Origin: Desulfocapsa sp.
Lineage (GTDB): Bacteria > Desulfobacterota > Desulfobulbia > Desulfobulbales > Desulfocapsaceae
Assembly: GCA_024763035.1 (NCBI GenBank)
Contig: JANTGG010000007.1
Coordinates: 1-50,777 of the forward strand
Direction of reading: 5' to 3'
DNA: 50,777 nt
Shown here piece after piece: positions 9,012 to 18,175 of the stretch. Each line of letters begins with the position of its first letter. Position 1 is the stretch's first letter. Under the pieces are notes generated by a model that saw nothing but the letters and a program-made list of their open reading frames with translations, had not been told where the DNA came from and did no database searches. Position numbers and translations under genes: made by a program.

Positions 9012-9899
9012 TCAGATAAGCCCTGCTGCCATTTTAGCTGCTTGGACTGTGTTTTTCATAAGCATGGTGATGGTCATGGGACCAACACCGCCGGGAACAG
9101 GTGTAATACAGGACGCCTTTTCTTTCACGGCATCGAAATCCACATCACCGGCAAGAATTGCCTTCCCGTTGCTGGCCTTGCCGATTCGGTTAACACCGAC
9201 ATCAATGATCGCCACTCCGTCTTTAACCATCTCGGCAGTAACCATTTTGGGTACACCAACAGCTGCAATGATGATATCGGCACGTCGGCAGTGAGCTGCC
9301 ATATCTTTTGTTCTGGTATGACAAAGGGTTATGGTGGCATTCCCGCCGTCACGTTTCTGCAGCATCAGGTTGGCGATGGGTTTACCAACGATGTTTGAGC
9401 GTCCGATAACCACAACTTCAGCCCCGCTTGTTTCCACACCGCTTCTGGTGAGAAGCTCAAGGATTCCGTGCGGAGTACAGGGAAGAAAGCACTGTTCACC
9501 GAGAACCATTTTCCCGACATTTACGGGATGAAAGCCGTCGACATCTTTGTCAGGGTCGATGGCGTACAGGATATTTGCTTCATTGATGTGTTTTGGCAGG
9601 GGCAGCTGAACAAGGATTCCGTTAATTTTGGGATCTTTATTGTACTTGTCCACCAGAGCAAGAAGATCCTCTTCGCTGGTCTCGGGATCGAGGGTTACCT
9701 GCTCCGAGTGAATACCTAGGGCGTGTGCTGTTTTATTCTTGGCAGCAACATACGACTGAGAGGCAGGATCTTCACCGACGAGAATCGTAACAAGACCCGG
9801 CACAACATCGTGCTTTTCTTTCAGGTCACTTACCTCTGCTGTCAGTTCTTCGCGTATGGTTTTGGCAACTTCGGTACCGCTTATAATCTTTGCTGTCAT
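9012..9899 (-). CDS. folD: Bifunctional methylene-THF dehydrogenase / methenyl-THF cyclohydrolase (FolD)
   Basis: FolD carries out two successive one-carbon steps of the methyl branch, between formyl-THF and methylene-THF, using NAD(P). The 295-residue length is typical. The catalytic YVAAK motif, the substrate loop VQLPLPKHI and the nucleotide-binding VIGRSNIVGKP are all present. The product is the substrate of the MetF domain encoded two genes downstream, which explains its place as first gene of the operon. GAGG lies about eight bases before the ATG. The nearest upstream gene is divergent, so the operon promoter should lie in 9900-10200, though no convincing box was found. Confidence 0.96.
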   Translation of the reverse strand: MTAKIISGTEVAKTIREELTAEVSDLKEKHDVVPGLVTILVGEDPASQSYVAAKNKTAHALGIHSEQVTLDPETSEEDLLALVDKYNKDPKINGILVQLPLPKHINEANILYAIDPDKDVDGFHPVNVGKMVLGEQCFLPCTPHGILELLTRSGVETSGAEVVVIGRSNIVGKPIANLMLQKRDGGNATITLCHTRTKDMAAHCRRADIIIAAVGVPKMVTAEMVKDGVAIIDVGVNRIGKASNGKAILAGDVDFDAVKEKASCITPVPGGVGPMTITMLMKNTVQAAKMAAGLI

Positions 9900-10490
9900 C
9901 GATCAATCCTCATGAAAGTGCGTCCAGATGCTTCACAAACAACATCTGATATCTTTATTAGTAGTGTAAACAAGATGAATTACAGAAATCCCTAACGTCT
10001 TGAAATAGTATCGAAACGAGAAGAGAACATCTATCAAAAACCGTTTCAGACCAAGCTCGGAACGGCATGAAGTTAGACAAATTACAAGGTTTTCTATTTT
10101 TTTTCAAGAGACAGATCAATATTTTTTGATTCGTTGTTAAAAAAAATAGATATATTGTAAACGGGAGTTTGCTTCATCACAGAACACATCCCACAACACA
10201 TCGATATCTCTTGTTATATTTTGTGGCAGCATAACAAAAAGAGGAAGGGAAAGCACATGCCAGGCTGGCCGCCCCCGCTGATTGGCAGGATAAGCTGAGG
10301 TGAAATACAGCGGCACTGTTTTTGGTACAATTTTCCCCGTAAGTGATTCTGACCGGGGCTGACAGATCCGGATAACAGACGCACCATTGACAGAGAATCT
10401 TCCAGCATGTATTATAGAAGGGTTGAGGATTTTGTGACATGTGTACGAAACAGTAGAATACAGAATCGGGAGCAGCCCCTGTACATTTCC
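9900..10490. other. 591-base divergent intergenic region, no gene recognised
   Basis: The region separates the folD operon from the DUF882 gene and must hold both promoters. A 6-base inverted repeat CAGATG/CATCTG (9925-9930 and 9943-9948) lies just before the folD ribosome site. 10080-10165 is very AT-rich with several A and T runs. 10250-10420 is GC-rich but fits no riboswitch known to me. Short open frames here lack start signals and look like chance. Confidence 0.5.
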
Positions 10491-11021
10491 ATGAATCGCA
10501 GACAATTTTTAACAAAAGCGGGTATCATAAGCGCCGCCCTTACGACCCTGACACCTGTTATTAGCCGGGCCTCGAAGATCCCCCGTTCACTCTCTTTCTA
10601 TAACACCCACACCCGGGAAAAGCTCAATATACTCTACGCCTGGGCAGACACCTACGACCGTGACGCCCTGGAAGAGATAAACTACTTCCTGCGAGATTTC
10701 AGAACCGGCGACATCCACCCCATAGACCCGACACTTCTCGACATACTTCACGGTGTCAGCCAAACCTTTGGCGGTCATGGAACGTTTGAAGTTATCTCCG
10801 GGTATCGTTCTCCAAAGACAAACAGCCTGCTGCGAAAGCAAAGCAACAAGGTGGCAAAACGCAGTCTGCACATGCAGGGAAAGGCCATTGATATCCGACT
10901 GACCGGCACCAACACCAAAAAGCTGCAGCAATGTGCCATCAAGATGCAACGCGGGGGAGTCGGCTATTACCGGAAATCCGACTTCGTCCATATCGACACC
11001 GGAAGAGTCCGCTTCTGGTAA
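10491..11021 (+). CDS. Tat-signal M15/DUF882 family protein (YcbK/MepK-like murein endopeptidase)
   Basis: The 176-residue protein begins MNRRQFLTKAG, a short Tat-like signal with RR at 3-4, a hydrophobic stretch and cleavage probably after ISRA; for that reason the ATG at 10491 is preferred over an earlier GTG/ATG at 10407. The C-terminal half has the peptidase M15-like zinc motifs of DUF882: SGYRSPKTN, the SLHMQGKAIDIR segment and a final HIDTG. E. coli MepK of this family cleaves mDap-mDap (3-3) crosslinks in peptidoglycan. The convergent neighbour encodes an L,D-transpeptidase that makes those same bonds, so the pair probably acts together on the periplasmic wall. Ribosome site is weak. 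Confidence 0.85.
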   Translation: MNRRQFLTKAGIISAALTTLTPVISRASKIPRSLSFYNTHTREKLNILYAWADTYDRDALEEINYFLRDFRTGDIHPIDPTLLDILHGVSQTFGGHGTFEVISGYRSPKTNSLLRKQSNKVAKRSLHMQGKAIDIRLTGTNTKKLQQCAIKMQRGGVGYYRKSDFVHIDTGRVRFW

Positions 11022-11048
11022 CCCTGCCCAAACCCTCCTGCTCCAGAC

Positions 11049-12707
11049 TCAGCCCTCTATCTGTCTGGCAACACTTTTTCGTATCCTGAACGCTCCGTCC
11101 AGTGCCTCGAGCAGCAGTTTGTCGCGCCCGTAAATATCCTGTTTGAATAACACGCCCTTCCCCCCCGTGATATTGACCGTCCAGTATAACAGCAGTACGG
11201 GTACCGGAGTCTGCAGACGAACGGTGGTATTTTTCCCACCGGCAACAACTTCTTCGATACGTTGCCTGTCCCACTCCTGTCCATCATTTGTAAGAAGCAG
11301 TTCGCCGAGGGTGAGGGGGTCATTCACCCGGATACAGCCATGGCTGAACGCCCGCCTGTCCCGGGAGAAGAGATTGCGGCCTGGTGTGTCGTGCAGATAG
11401 ATGGCATGTTTGTTGGGGAACATGAACTTAATCCTGCCAAGGGGATTCTCCGGTCCCGGTTCCTGCCGGAGCAGATAGGGAAACGTTTTCCCTGTATAGT
11501 CCTGCCATTTAAGGGCCGACGCGTCGATAGTGTTGCCTTTGTAATCAAGCACCCGCAGGTTGTGTTCCCCGAGATACTGCGAATCTTTCTGCAGGCGGGG
11601 CAGTATTTCACGACCAAGAATAGAACGGGGAATAGTCCAGGTGGGATTGATGACCAGGTAGGTGATATCTGCAGCAAAGCTCGGGGTCATGTGATACGGC
11701 TGACCGACGACAACCTTTGTCTCCCATATCAGATTGGTATCCAGATAGTAGTTGAGCGTGTATCCGGCAATATCAACCAGGATCACCGTCGGCGGGATAT
11801 CATGAAGTATCCAGCGTGCCCTTTCGAGATTTACCCGAATCTGATCGACCTTGGCTTCTGCCGTGGTGTTGAGTTCCGCCAGTGTCTGCCCGCCAACCAC
11901 CCCGTCAGCCTCAAGATAATGCCGCTGCTGAAAACGCGATACAGCCTGCTTGAGAGACGCATCAAAAACAGACAAATCCCTGTCTGCCACCGACAATTCA
12001 CCGCTGCAAAACAAACGCTCGCGAAGTGCCCTCACCCGTTCCCCCCTGGCACCAACCTTCAGAACAGGACCAGGCGGGACAACCGGCCAGCCGCCCTGCT
12101 GAACAATGAGCCGGTACCGGGCAAGTGCCTTTTTCAAATCCTCATAAATGTGCCCCTTGGGAGAGAGCGCGGCAAGGGTCTCTGTTACCGTTCCGTTTAC
12201 AATGGCAGTTTCGATGACAAGGGCTGGATCCCGGCGAATGGTTTTTTCGGGAAGATTCCATTCAGAATGCAGAGACCTGGGGTCAACTTTGCCGTAACTC
12301 TTATCATACGCCAGTCGGATCAGGGCATCAGTCAACAGAAGATCAAAATTTGCAAGAAGGGTCGGATAGTCCATCCCGGACTCCCTTTGCTCCTGCAACC
12401 GCTGCAGCTGTTTTAAGTGGTAATCGGCAGGTGTCAGCCCTTCGAGGCTGCTCGCCCTGATAGCGGCAAACATCTGCTTAACACTGCCCGGACGACTCCA
12501 TAACAGGCGAAACTGATTGTTACTGTAGATTGCATAGAGCAGTTTGTGCCCGATAAACACTTCACCGCCGATTGTGTAATCACCCTGCTGCTGAATCTGC
12601 GCCAGATGCTTTTTCAAAAACCGGGCAGACTCCGCCTGTGCGACTGCTACCCCAAAAAGCAGTGCCATTAGCAGTGTCAAACCCGTTGTAATCCGTAAAC
12701 GCTTCAT
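11049..12707 (-). CDS. L,D-transpeptidase, YcbB/LdtD type
   Basis: The enzyme forms 3-3 peptidoglycan crosslinks in the periplasm. From the ATG at 12707 (a TTG lies one codon earlier) it has 552 residues. There is an N-terminal signal peptide ending about AQA-ES, a large helical scaffold, a peptidoglycan-binding domain (around GARGERVRALRERL and DGVVGGQTLAEL) and a YkuD catalytic domain with HDTPGRNLF and SHGCIRV, where Cys458 is the nucleophile. This is the domain order of E. coli LdtD. AGGGA precedes the start. It converges on the DUF882 gene with a gap of only 27 bases. No inactivating change is seen. Confidence 0.9.
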   Translation of the reverse strand: MKRLRITTGLTLLMALLFGVAVAQAESARFLKKHLAQIQQQGDYTIGGEVFIGHKLLYAIYSNNQFRLLWSRPGSVKQMFAAIRASSLEGLTPADYHLKQLQRLQEQRESGMDYPTLLANFDLLLTDALIRLAYDKSYGKVDPRSLHSEWNLPEKTIRRDPALVIETAIVNGTVTETLAALSPKGHIYEDLKKALARYRLIVQQGGWPVVPPGPVLKVGARGERVRALRERLFCSGELSVADRDLSVFDASLKQAVSRFQQRHYLEADGVVGGQTLAELNTTAEAKVDQIRVNLERARWILHDIPPTVILVDIAGYTLNYYLDTNLIWETKVVVGQPYHMTPSFAADITYLVINPTWTIPRSILGREILPRLQKDSQYLGEHNLRVLDYKGNTIDASALKWQDYTGKTFPYLLRQEPGPENPLGRIKFMFPNKHAIYLHDTPGRNLFSRDRRAFSHGCIRVNDPLTLGELLLTNDGQEWDRQRIEEVVAGGKNTTVRLQTPVPVLLLYWTVNITGGKGVLFKQDIYGRDKLLLEALDGAFRIRKSVARQIEG

Positions 12708-12770
12708 CAATTCCCTGTGTATTTATCCTTTCTTACAGCCTTACAACAAAGACCTGTGACCCCTTTACAA

Positions 12771-14507
12771 TCACATCGATACAATCGGCAGATATTCAGG
12801 CTCCCAGCGCATTCGTCTGAGCAGTTCACTCATTCTCGCCTCATCTCCCTCATGCTGAAAGGTGGAGAACACGCAGGGACGACTCACACCATGCTCCACC
12901 GCAGACATGGCAACAGCCAATGCCACCTTGCCGCTCACTTCATTTAAGGTGTGAACCGGCGGCATCAGGCAGCCCTGTGCCATATCCGCCTTACTGACAC
13001 ATGATGAAACAGCATGGGCGGCAGCTGTGAAAAACTGCGGTTTCACCTCCCGAGCACCAGAGCCAAGAACGCCAAGCCCCACACCGGGGAAAACAAAAAC
13101 ATTATTGCACTGTCCGATGCGATGCTCCACACCATCATGGCTTACAGGATCAAAAGGACTGCCCGTCGCCACAAGGGCTTTTCCATCGGTCCATTTATAG
13201 ATATCTTCCGGCAGAGCTTCGGTCATGGCGGTCGGGTTGGAAAGGGGCATGATAACCGGACGCTCACTGTTCTTGAGCATCGCCTCCACCACTTCCCGGC
13301 TAAAGCTTCCTCCCTGCCCTGATGTACCGATCAGCACTGTTACCCCTGCCTGCTTCACAGCCTCTTCCAGAGAGAGATTCAAGGGATCCTGCAGCCATGG
13401 GAATGCATTCTTGTCTTTGGCAAACTTCATCTTGTACTGTTCGATATTACGATCGGTGGTCACCACACCCCTTGAATCAAGGGTGAAGATACGATCCCTC
13501 GCTTCCTGTTCACTCAGTCCTGCCTCCACAAGTGCCACGCCAATCTGCTCGGCAACACCAACTCCACCCGCCCCGGCTCCATGCACCAGAAAAATCTGAT
13601 TTTCGAGTTTTTCCATCTTTATCCGCATCGCCGTCAAAATACCGGAAAGGGTCACAGCCCCTGTTCCCTGTATATCATCATTAAAGGATATCAGATCATG
13701 AAGATAACTGTCGCGAATGGCAAAAGCGTTCTGTTTGGAAAAATCTTCCCACTGACAGAGGGCATTGGGAAATACATTTCTGAAGGCACAAGCAAAACGA
13801 CCAATAAATTCAAGATACTCTTCACCGGTCAGACGCCGATGCCGCCAGCCAAGATAGTCGTTATCGGAAAGCAACGCTTCATTATCAGTACCCACATCAA
13901 GGGAAATGGGCAGGCAGTGCCAGGGAGCGACACCTGCACCCTGCGTGTAAAGCATGAGTTTACCCAAACAGATTGCTATCCCCCCGGCGCCCTGATCTCC
14001 TATGCCTAAAATCCCCTGATTATCGGTTACCACAGCAACCCGAATATCCCGGTGGATATACCTACGCAGGATATTTTCCGCCTGATCAATATTTCCCGGA
14101 TAAAAATGGAGTCCATTTGCCTGGCGAAACATAGAAGAGTACTGCTGCACAGCAAGCCCTACGGTGGGCGTGTAGATAATCCCCATCAGTTTTTCGATCT
14201 CACTCCTGATAAGGGCATGGGCAAGAACCACATTCCGGTCAAACAGGGAACGGATATAGATAAACTTTTCAATGGCTGATTCCTTGCCGTTCACCTTGGC
14301 AGAAGAGTTCGCCACCTGATGTTCCAACCCTCTGACAGTGGGCGGCAGGGCTGCATCGAGTCCAAGACGTCTACGCTCGGCCAGACTGAATGCCGTGCCT
14401 TTGTTCACAAAACTTATATTATTGACCGTTGCCCCGCTGGCATATACCAGAATTTCTCTGGTGTTCCCGTACTCATCGTATTTAAATCCATACTGATTGT
14501 CAGACAT
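12771..14507 (-). CDS. NAD-dependent malic enzyme, large (MaeA-like) type
   Basis: The enzyme decarboxylates malate to pyruvate. From the ATG at 14507, which has GGAG six to seven bases upstream, the protein has 578 residues. Earlier in-frame starts lack a ribosome site and would run into the divergent gene region. It shows the malic N-domain Tyr region (YTPTVG), GDQGAGGIAICLGKL, the metal-binding EDFSKQNAF and the Rossmann motif HGAGAGGVGVAEQ. Together with mdh at 27764-28690 it connects C4 acids with pyruvate and hence with acetyl-CoA. It is divergent from kamA with 73 bases between the two starts. Confidence 0.93.
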   Translation of the reverse strand: MSDNQYGFKYDEYGNTREILVYASGATVNNISFVNKGTAFSLAERRRLGLDAALPPTVRGLEHQVANSSAKVNGKESAIEKFIYIRSLFDRNVVLAHALIRSEIEKLMGIIYTPTVGLAVQQYSSMFRQANGLHFYPGNIDQAENILRRYIHRDIRVAVVTDNQGILGIGDQGAGGIAICLGKLMLYTQGAGVAPWHCLPISLDVGTDNEALLSDNDYLGWRHRRLTGEEYLEFIGRFACAFRNVFPNALCQWEDFSKQNAFAIRDSYLHDLISFNDDIQGTGAVTLSGILTAMRIKMEKLENQIFLVHGAGAGGVGVAEQIGVALVEAGLSEQEARDRIFTLDSRGVVTTDRNIEQYKMKFAKDKNAFPWLQDPLNLSLEEAVKQAGVTVLIGTSGQGGSFSREVVEAMLKNSERPVIMPLSNPTAMTEALPEDIYKWTDGKALVATGSPFDPVSHDGVEHRIGQCNNVFVFPGVGLGVLGSGAREVKPQFFTAAAHAVSSCVSKADMAQGCLMPPVHTLNEVSGKVALAVAMSAVEHGVSRPCVFSTFQHEGDEARMSELLRRMRWEPEYLPIVSM

Positions 14508-14543
14508 ACCGTCTCCGTTATGTATTGAAGTAAAATGAGAAAA

Positions 14544-14572
14544 TTGACTTTTTATCACCAATCCGCCATAAT
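14544..14572 (+). promoter_or_regulatory. Sigma70-type promoter of kamA
   Basis: TTGACT (14544-14549) and CATAAT (14567-14572) are 17 bases apart. Expected transcription start is around 14579-14581, right at the ATG of the aminomutase gene, so the transcript would have no room for a ribosome binding site. Confidence 0.6.
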
Positions 14573-14580
14573 GCCTCCCC

Positions 14581-15630
14581 ATGACACACTGGAAAGACAT
14601 TCTGCAGGACTCGATCACCACCGCCACTGAACTGGCTCAACATTTCAGTGTTGACTCTACCCCATTAGAGCATGTTCTGGCAACCTATCCGATGCGAATT
14701 AATTCTTATTATTTAAAACTGATACACTCTGTAGATGATCCGCTCTGGAAACAGGCCGTCCCCGACCCCGCCGAACTATGTGACACTGTGTGTATGGAAG
14801 ATCCTCTTGGAGAAGAAAACCTCAGCCCGGTTCCCAACCTTGTCCACAAGTATCCGGATAGAGTCCTTTTTCTCATTCACTCAGAATGTGCCATGTACTG
14901 CCGTTTTTGCACCCGAAAAAGAAAGGTGGGAACGGCAAGAATGCAGATAAACGAAAAAAGTATTGGCCTTGGACTGCAATACATACAGGAGCATCCCGCC
15001 ATTCGGGAAGTCCTCCTGTCGGGCGGCGACCCTCTGCTCCTTTCCGACCAGCGACTGGATGATATCCTCTGCAGACTGCGGGCAATTCCTTCTGTTGAGG
15101 TGATTCGCATCGGTACCCGCGTTCCCTGCAGTCTTCCCATGCGTGTTACCAAAGACCTTGCAAAGATACTGAAAAAACATCACCCCCTCTACATCAATAC
15201 CCACTTCAACCATCCACGCGAGCTCACAGCAGAAGCAGAAAAAGCGTGCACACGCCTGGCGGATGCCGGCATTCCCCTTGGCTGCCAGAGTGTTCTCCTG
15301 AAAGGGGTAAATGATACCCACAAGACCCTTGGCAAACTCTTCACCGGTCTCCTGCGTCTGAGAGTAAAACCCTACTACCTCTTCCAGACTGACCTCACCC
15401 GGGGAACGGATCATTTCCGCACCCACACAAGTACAGGCATTGCCATTATGCGAAAACTGATCGGCAATATCTCCGGCATGGCAGTCCCCACATTTGCCCT
15501 CGACGCACCCGGCGGCAATGGCAAGATACCACTGACCCCCGACTATATCACCAGGAGCGGGACAGATCTGGAGTTCCTCAATTACCTCAATAAAGCCTGC
15601 ACCTACCCTGAAAACGGAGATCCCATCTGA
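14581..15630 (+). CDS. KamA-family radical SAM aminomutase (lysine 2,3-aminomutase / EpmB-like)
   Basis: The radical SAM cluster motif is Cys103-x3-Cys107-x2-Cys110 (CAMYCRFC). The PLP lysine is K315 in PGGNGKIP, as in clostridial lysine 2,3-aminomutase. The 349-residue length is nearer to E. coli EpmB (342) than to the longer clostridial enzyme, which has about 416. The reaction is therefore lysine to beta-lysine, either free (osmolyte or fermentation) or for modification of elongation factor P. No epmA, efp or beta-lysine acetyltransferase is in the window to decide. No Shine-Dalgarno precedes the ATG, and the next in-frame Met (38) would remove conserved residues, so initiation is probably leaderless. 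Confidence 0.88.
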   Translation: MTHWKDILQDSITTATELAQHFSVDSTPLEHVLATYPMRINSYYLKLIHSVDDPLWKQAVPDPAELCDTVCMEDPLGEENLSPVPNLVHKYPDRVLFLIHSECAMYCRFCTRKRKVGTARMQINEKSIGLGLQYIQEHPAIREVLLSGGDPLLLSDQRLDDILCRLRAIPSVEVIRIGTRVPCSLPMRVTKDLAKILKKHHPLYINTHFNHPRELTAEAEKACTRLADAGIPLGCQSVLLKGVNDTHKTLGKLFTGLLRLRVKPYYLFQTDLTRGTDHFRTHTSTGIAIMRKLIGNISGMAVPTFALDAPGGNGKIPLTPDYITRSGTDLEFLNYLNKACTYPENGDPI

Positions 15631-15764
15631 TTTTTCTCTCTCCCCTCTGCTCATTTCCTTGATATTCCCCCTGCGAAAACGATATACTTTTAACAAGCAC
15701 TGCCGGCAAACAACAAGTTGGATAAGCACCTCCTCCAAATTCTTTTCAGCTGACGAGTCATATC

Positions 15765-17315
15765 ATGAATAAAGAACAGACTATTTCTGCAGTCCTGGCA
15801 TCCGACGAACTCCCCACCCTGCCCACTGTTGCCTCCGAGATTATCACACTCACTGCCCGGGAAGATACCACTCTCACCGATATCGGAGATCTCGTTTCCA
15901 AAGACACCGGTCTTTCTGCAAAAATCCTGAAGGTTTCCAATTCTTCTTTTTACAGCTTTCCGCAGCAGATCAGTTCCATCAATCAGGCGGTCTCCATTCT
16001 CGGCATCAATGCGGTGCGCAGTCTTGTCCTCTCCTTTTCCTTTCTCACCATCAAAACAGGTAAGAAAAAAGGACTGTTTAATTTTGAAAACTTCTGGAAA
16101 CGCTCCCTTTCCGAAGCGGTCGCCTCAAAACTCATCCTGGAACACGTAAAAAATGCCGACACCGAAGAGATTTTTGTCTGCGGCCTGCTGCAGAACCTGG
16201 GGCAACTGATCCTCGCCCGGACCTTTCCTGATGAGTACGAAAAAGTTTTACAACAGGTAGAAGAAGGGCAATACGATGCACTCAATACCGAAGAAGAGGT
16301 CTTCGGCACCAGTCATCCGACCATCGGTTATGAAGTGGCAAAGAGCTGGGGATTCCCCGAAGTCCTGCTGCTGCCCATTTTGTATCATCACGACCCCGGA
16401 CAGTATAAGGGCCAGGATAAAAAAATTGAGACCACCATTAAGGCATTATATCTCTCCGATCTGCTGGTCAGCATCCTCTACTCGGACAAACCTCAGGAAT
16501 TTCACAAGCGTTTTCGTAAAGAGGCCAAAAAGCTGCTGGGATTAAACGATAAAAATGTTGAACACATCTTTAATGAAGTCCACACCCAAGTGGATGACGC
16601 GGGTCAGTATTTCGGGCTCAGAATAAAAAATACCAAGTCCGTGCAGGAGATCCTCCAGGAGGCAAACATCCGTCTCAGCCTGATGAATCTTGATTTTGAT
16701 CAGATGAACAAAGAGCTGCTGAAGACCAAGGTAGAACTGGAAAACCTCACGCAGGAACTGGAAAAGAAAAACAAGCTGCTGGCAAACCTTGCAAACCTTG
16801 ACGGGCTCACCGGAATCTACAACCACCGCTTTTTTCAAAACAGTCTGGACAACGAGATCAGCCGGGCAATGCGCAACGAGACCAAAATTTCCCTGCTGCT
16901 CATCGACATCGATTTTTTCAAGAAGTTCAACGATACCTACGGGCATCAGGTTGGAGACTTTATTTTAAAAACGTTCAGCAAGGTGTTGAAAGAAAATATC
17001 CGTAAATACGACACCCTCTCCCGTTACGGCGGTGAAGAATTCACAGTGATTCTTCCGGACACCAACGAGGAGGATGCCATAACAGTAGCCGAAAAATTAC
17101 GCATTGCCATCGAAGAGTTTGACTATAAGGACGACAGAGAGACGTATCATATAACAGCAAGTTTCGGTGCCGCCACCGCCAAACCGGCCATTATGGATGA
17201 ATTTAAAAAGAGTGATCTTATCAGCCAGGCGGATTCCGCCCTGTACGATGCCAAAGAAGCCGGGAGAAACAGAGTGGCATTTTTCGCCCCGAAAAAAAAG
17301 TGGTTCAAATTTTAG
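15765..17315 (+). CDS. HDOD domain - GGDEF diguanylate cyclase
   Basis: Residues 1 to about 285 are an HDOD domain (start ELPTLPTVASEII, central LGINAVRSLVLSFSF, FCGLLQNLGQLIL-like core), a metal-less HD relative used for protein contact in signalling. A coiled coil follows (about 290-345, LLKTKVELENLTQELEKKNK). Residues from about 346 are a GGDEF domain with an intact GGEEF active site at 422-426 and an RxxD inhibitory site (RKYD, 413-416) five residues before it. It should therefore make cyclic-di-GMP and be feedback inhibited. It has no membrane segment. The weak ribosome site suggests modest translation. Confidence 0.92.
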   Translation: MNKEQTISAVLASDELPTLPTVASEIITLTAREDTTLTDIGDLVSKDTGLSAKILKVSNSSFYSFPQQISSINQAVSILGINAVRSLVLSFSFLTIKTGKKKGLFNFENFWKRSLSEAVASKLILEHVKNADTEEIFVCGLLQNLGQLILARTFPDEYEKVLQQVEEGQYDALNTEEEVFGTSHPTIGYEVAKSWGFPEVLLLPILYHHDPGQYKGQDKKIETTIKALYLSDLLVSILYSDKPQEFHKRFRKEAKKLLGLNDKNVEHIFNEVHTQVDDAGQYFGLRIKNTKSVQEILQEANIRLSLMNLDFDQMNKELLKTKVELENLTQELEKKNKLLANLANLDGLTGIYNHRFFQNSLDNEISRAMRNETKISLLLIDIDFFKKFNDTYGHQVGDFILKTFSKVLKENIRKYDTLSRYGGEEFTVILPDTNEEDAITVAEKLRIAIEEFDYKDDRETYHITASFGAATAKPAIMDEFKKSDLISQADSALYDAKEAGRNRVAFFAPKKKWFKF

Positions 17316-17478
17316 AGAGTGCATTTTTTCACAGACTGTATCATTTTCAGGCTGAGAAATTCCCCTGAACCTGTTACAATGAGGAAGCACGTCAGAGTGT
17401 CCGCTACATATCGACACCTGTAATATTTTTCAGCGGTTCCGACTGCTCCGCTTCTCTGTTTTCTACTCCTGAGGTTTT

Positions 17479-18159
17479 ATGACAGCGATCACTTTCAATT
17501 ACTGTTTTGACTTTCCCGACAACAAAAAGAAACGATTTCTTGTGGAGCTGGATTCGGAAACTTTTACGTACCAGTCAAGCGGTTCTGTTCCACCGGACTG
17601 GGCACTGCTTGGAATCTCCCGCTGCAAATGCTGCAAACTCGATCTGGCATCTTTTGATTACTGCCCCATAGCTGCCAACCTCTCGGAACTTGTCATTGCC
17701 TTCAAAGATACCGCCTCCTACAAATCCTGCCTGGTTTCCTGTTTATCTTCGGCAAGAACCTGCAGCAAAGAAACCACCGTCCAGGACGGACTGGCATCCA
17801 TTATGGGGATTATCATGGCCACCAGCGGCTGCCCCAGTATGGATATCTTAAAACCCATGGCACGCTTCCACCTTCCCTTTGCCACCGTGGAAGAATCCAT
17901 GTTCCGTTCGGCATCCGCCTACCTCCTTCGCCAGTACTTCTCGCATAAACAGGGAGAAAACAGCGATTTTTTCATGAATCGCATTCAGGAACATTACGCG
18001 GAGGTGGAGCTTGTAAACGGCGGGATTCTCAAACGGATAAACATGACTTCCGAACTTGATGCAGACAAAAACGCAATCATTACCCTCAACTCCCTGGCAC
18101 AGATTCTGATGATGGAAGTTGACGAAAATATGGATTCTTTAAAACAACTCTTTGTGTAA
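17479..18159 (+). CDS. Conserved Cys-rich protein of unknown function (possibly DUF6901)
   Basis: The 226-residue soluble protein has no signal peptide or membrane segment. It has a notable Cys set: Cys49, Cys51 and Cys52 (RCKCCKL), Cys62, then several Cys around 85-100 and a SGCPSMD segment, suggesting metal or redox binding. I think it belongs to DUF6901, a family in Desulfobacterota and relatives, but cannot test this. GAGG lies close before the ATG, and an extended -10 (TG-x-TACAAT, 17375-17380) lies upstream, so it may have its own promoter. It follows the HDOD-GGDEF gene by 163 bases on the same strand and converges on priA. No function is assigned. Confidence 0.8.
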   Translation: MTAITFNYCFDFPDNKKKRFLVELDSETFTYQSSGSVPPDWALLGISRCKCCKLDLASFDYCPIAANLSELVIAFKDTASYKSCLVSCLSSARTCSKETTVQDGLASIMGIIMATSGCPSMDILKPMARFHLPFATVEESMFRSASAYLLRQYFSHKQGENSDFFMNRIQEHYAEVELVNGGILKRINMTSELDADKNAIITLNSLAQILMMEVDENMDSLKQLFV

Positions 18160-18175
18160 AGAGCACTCATTCTGC

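Noticed and set aside
10250-10345. Possible cobalamin riboswitch, suggested by GAGGTGAAATACAGCGGC
   Set aside because: The conserved B12 box and the order of core segments are absent, despite the attractive link to corrinoid proteins.
10407-10490. Longer N-terminus for the DUF882 protein
   Set aside because: The extension would bury the Tat-like MNRRQFL signal in the interior, so the ATG at 10491 is preferred.
11262-12416. A 384-codon open frame on the plus strand
   Set aside because: It is antisense to the L,D-transpeptidase gene, whose signal peptide, domains and catalytic motif are clear. The composition is not protein-like and no ribosome site precedes it.
14881-15738. A 285-codon open frame on the minus strand
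   Set aside because: It is antisense to the aminomutase gene with its intact CxxxCxxC and PLP-lysine motifs, so it is a codon-bias shadow.
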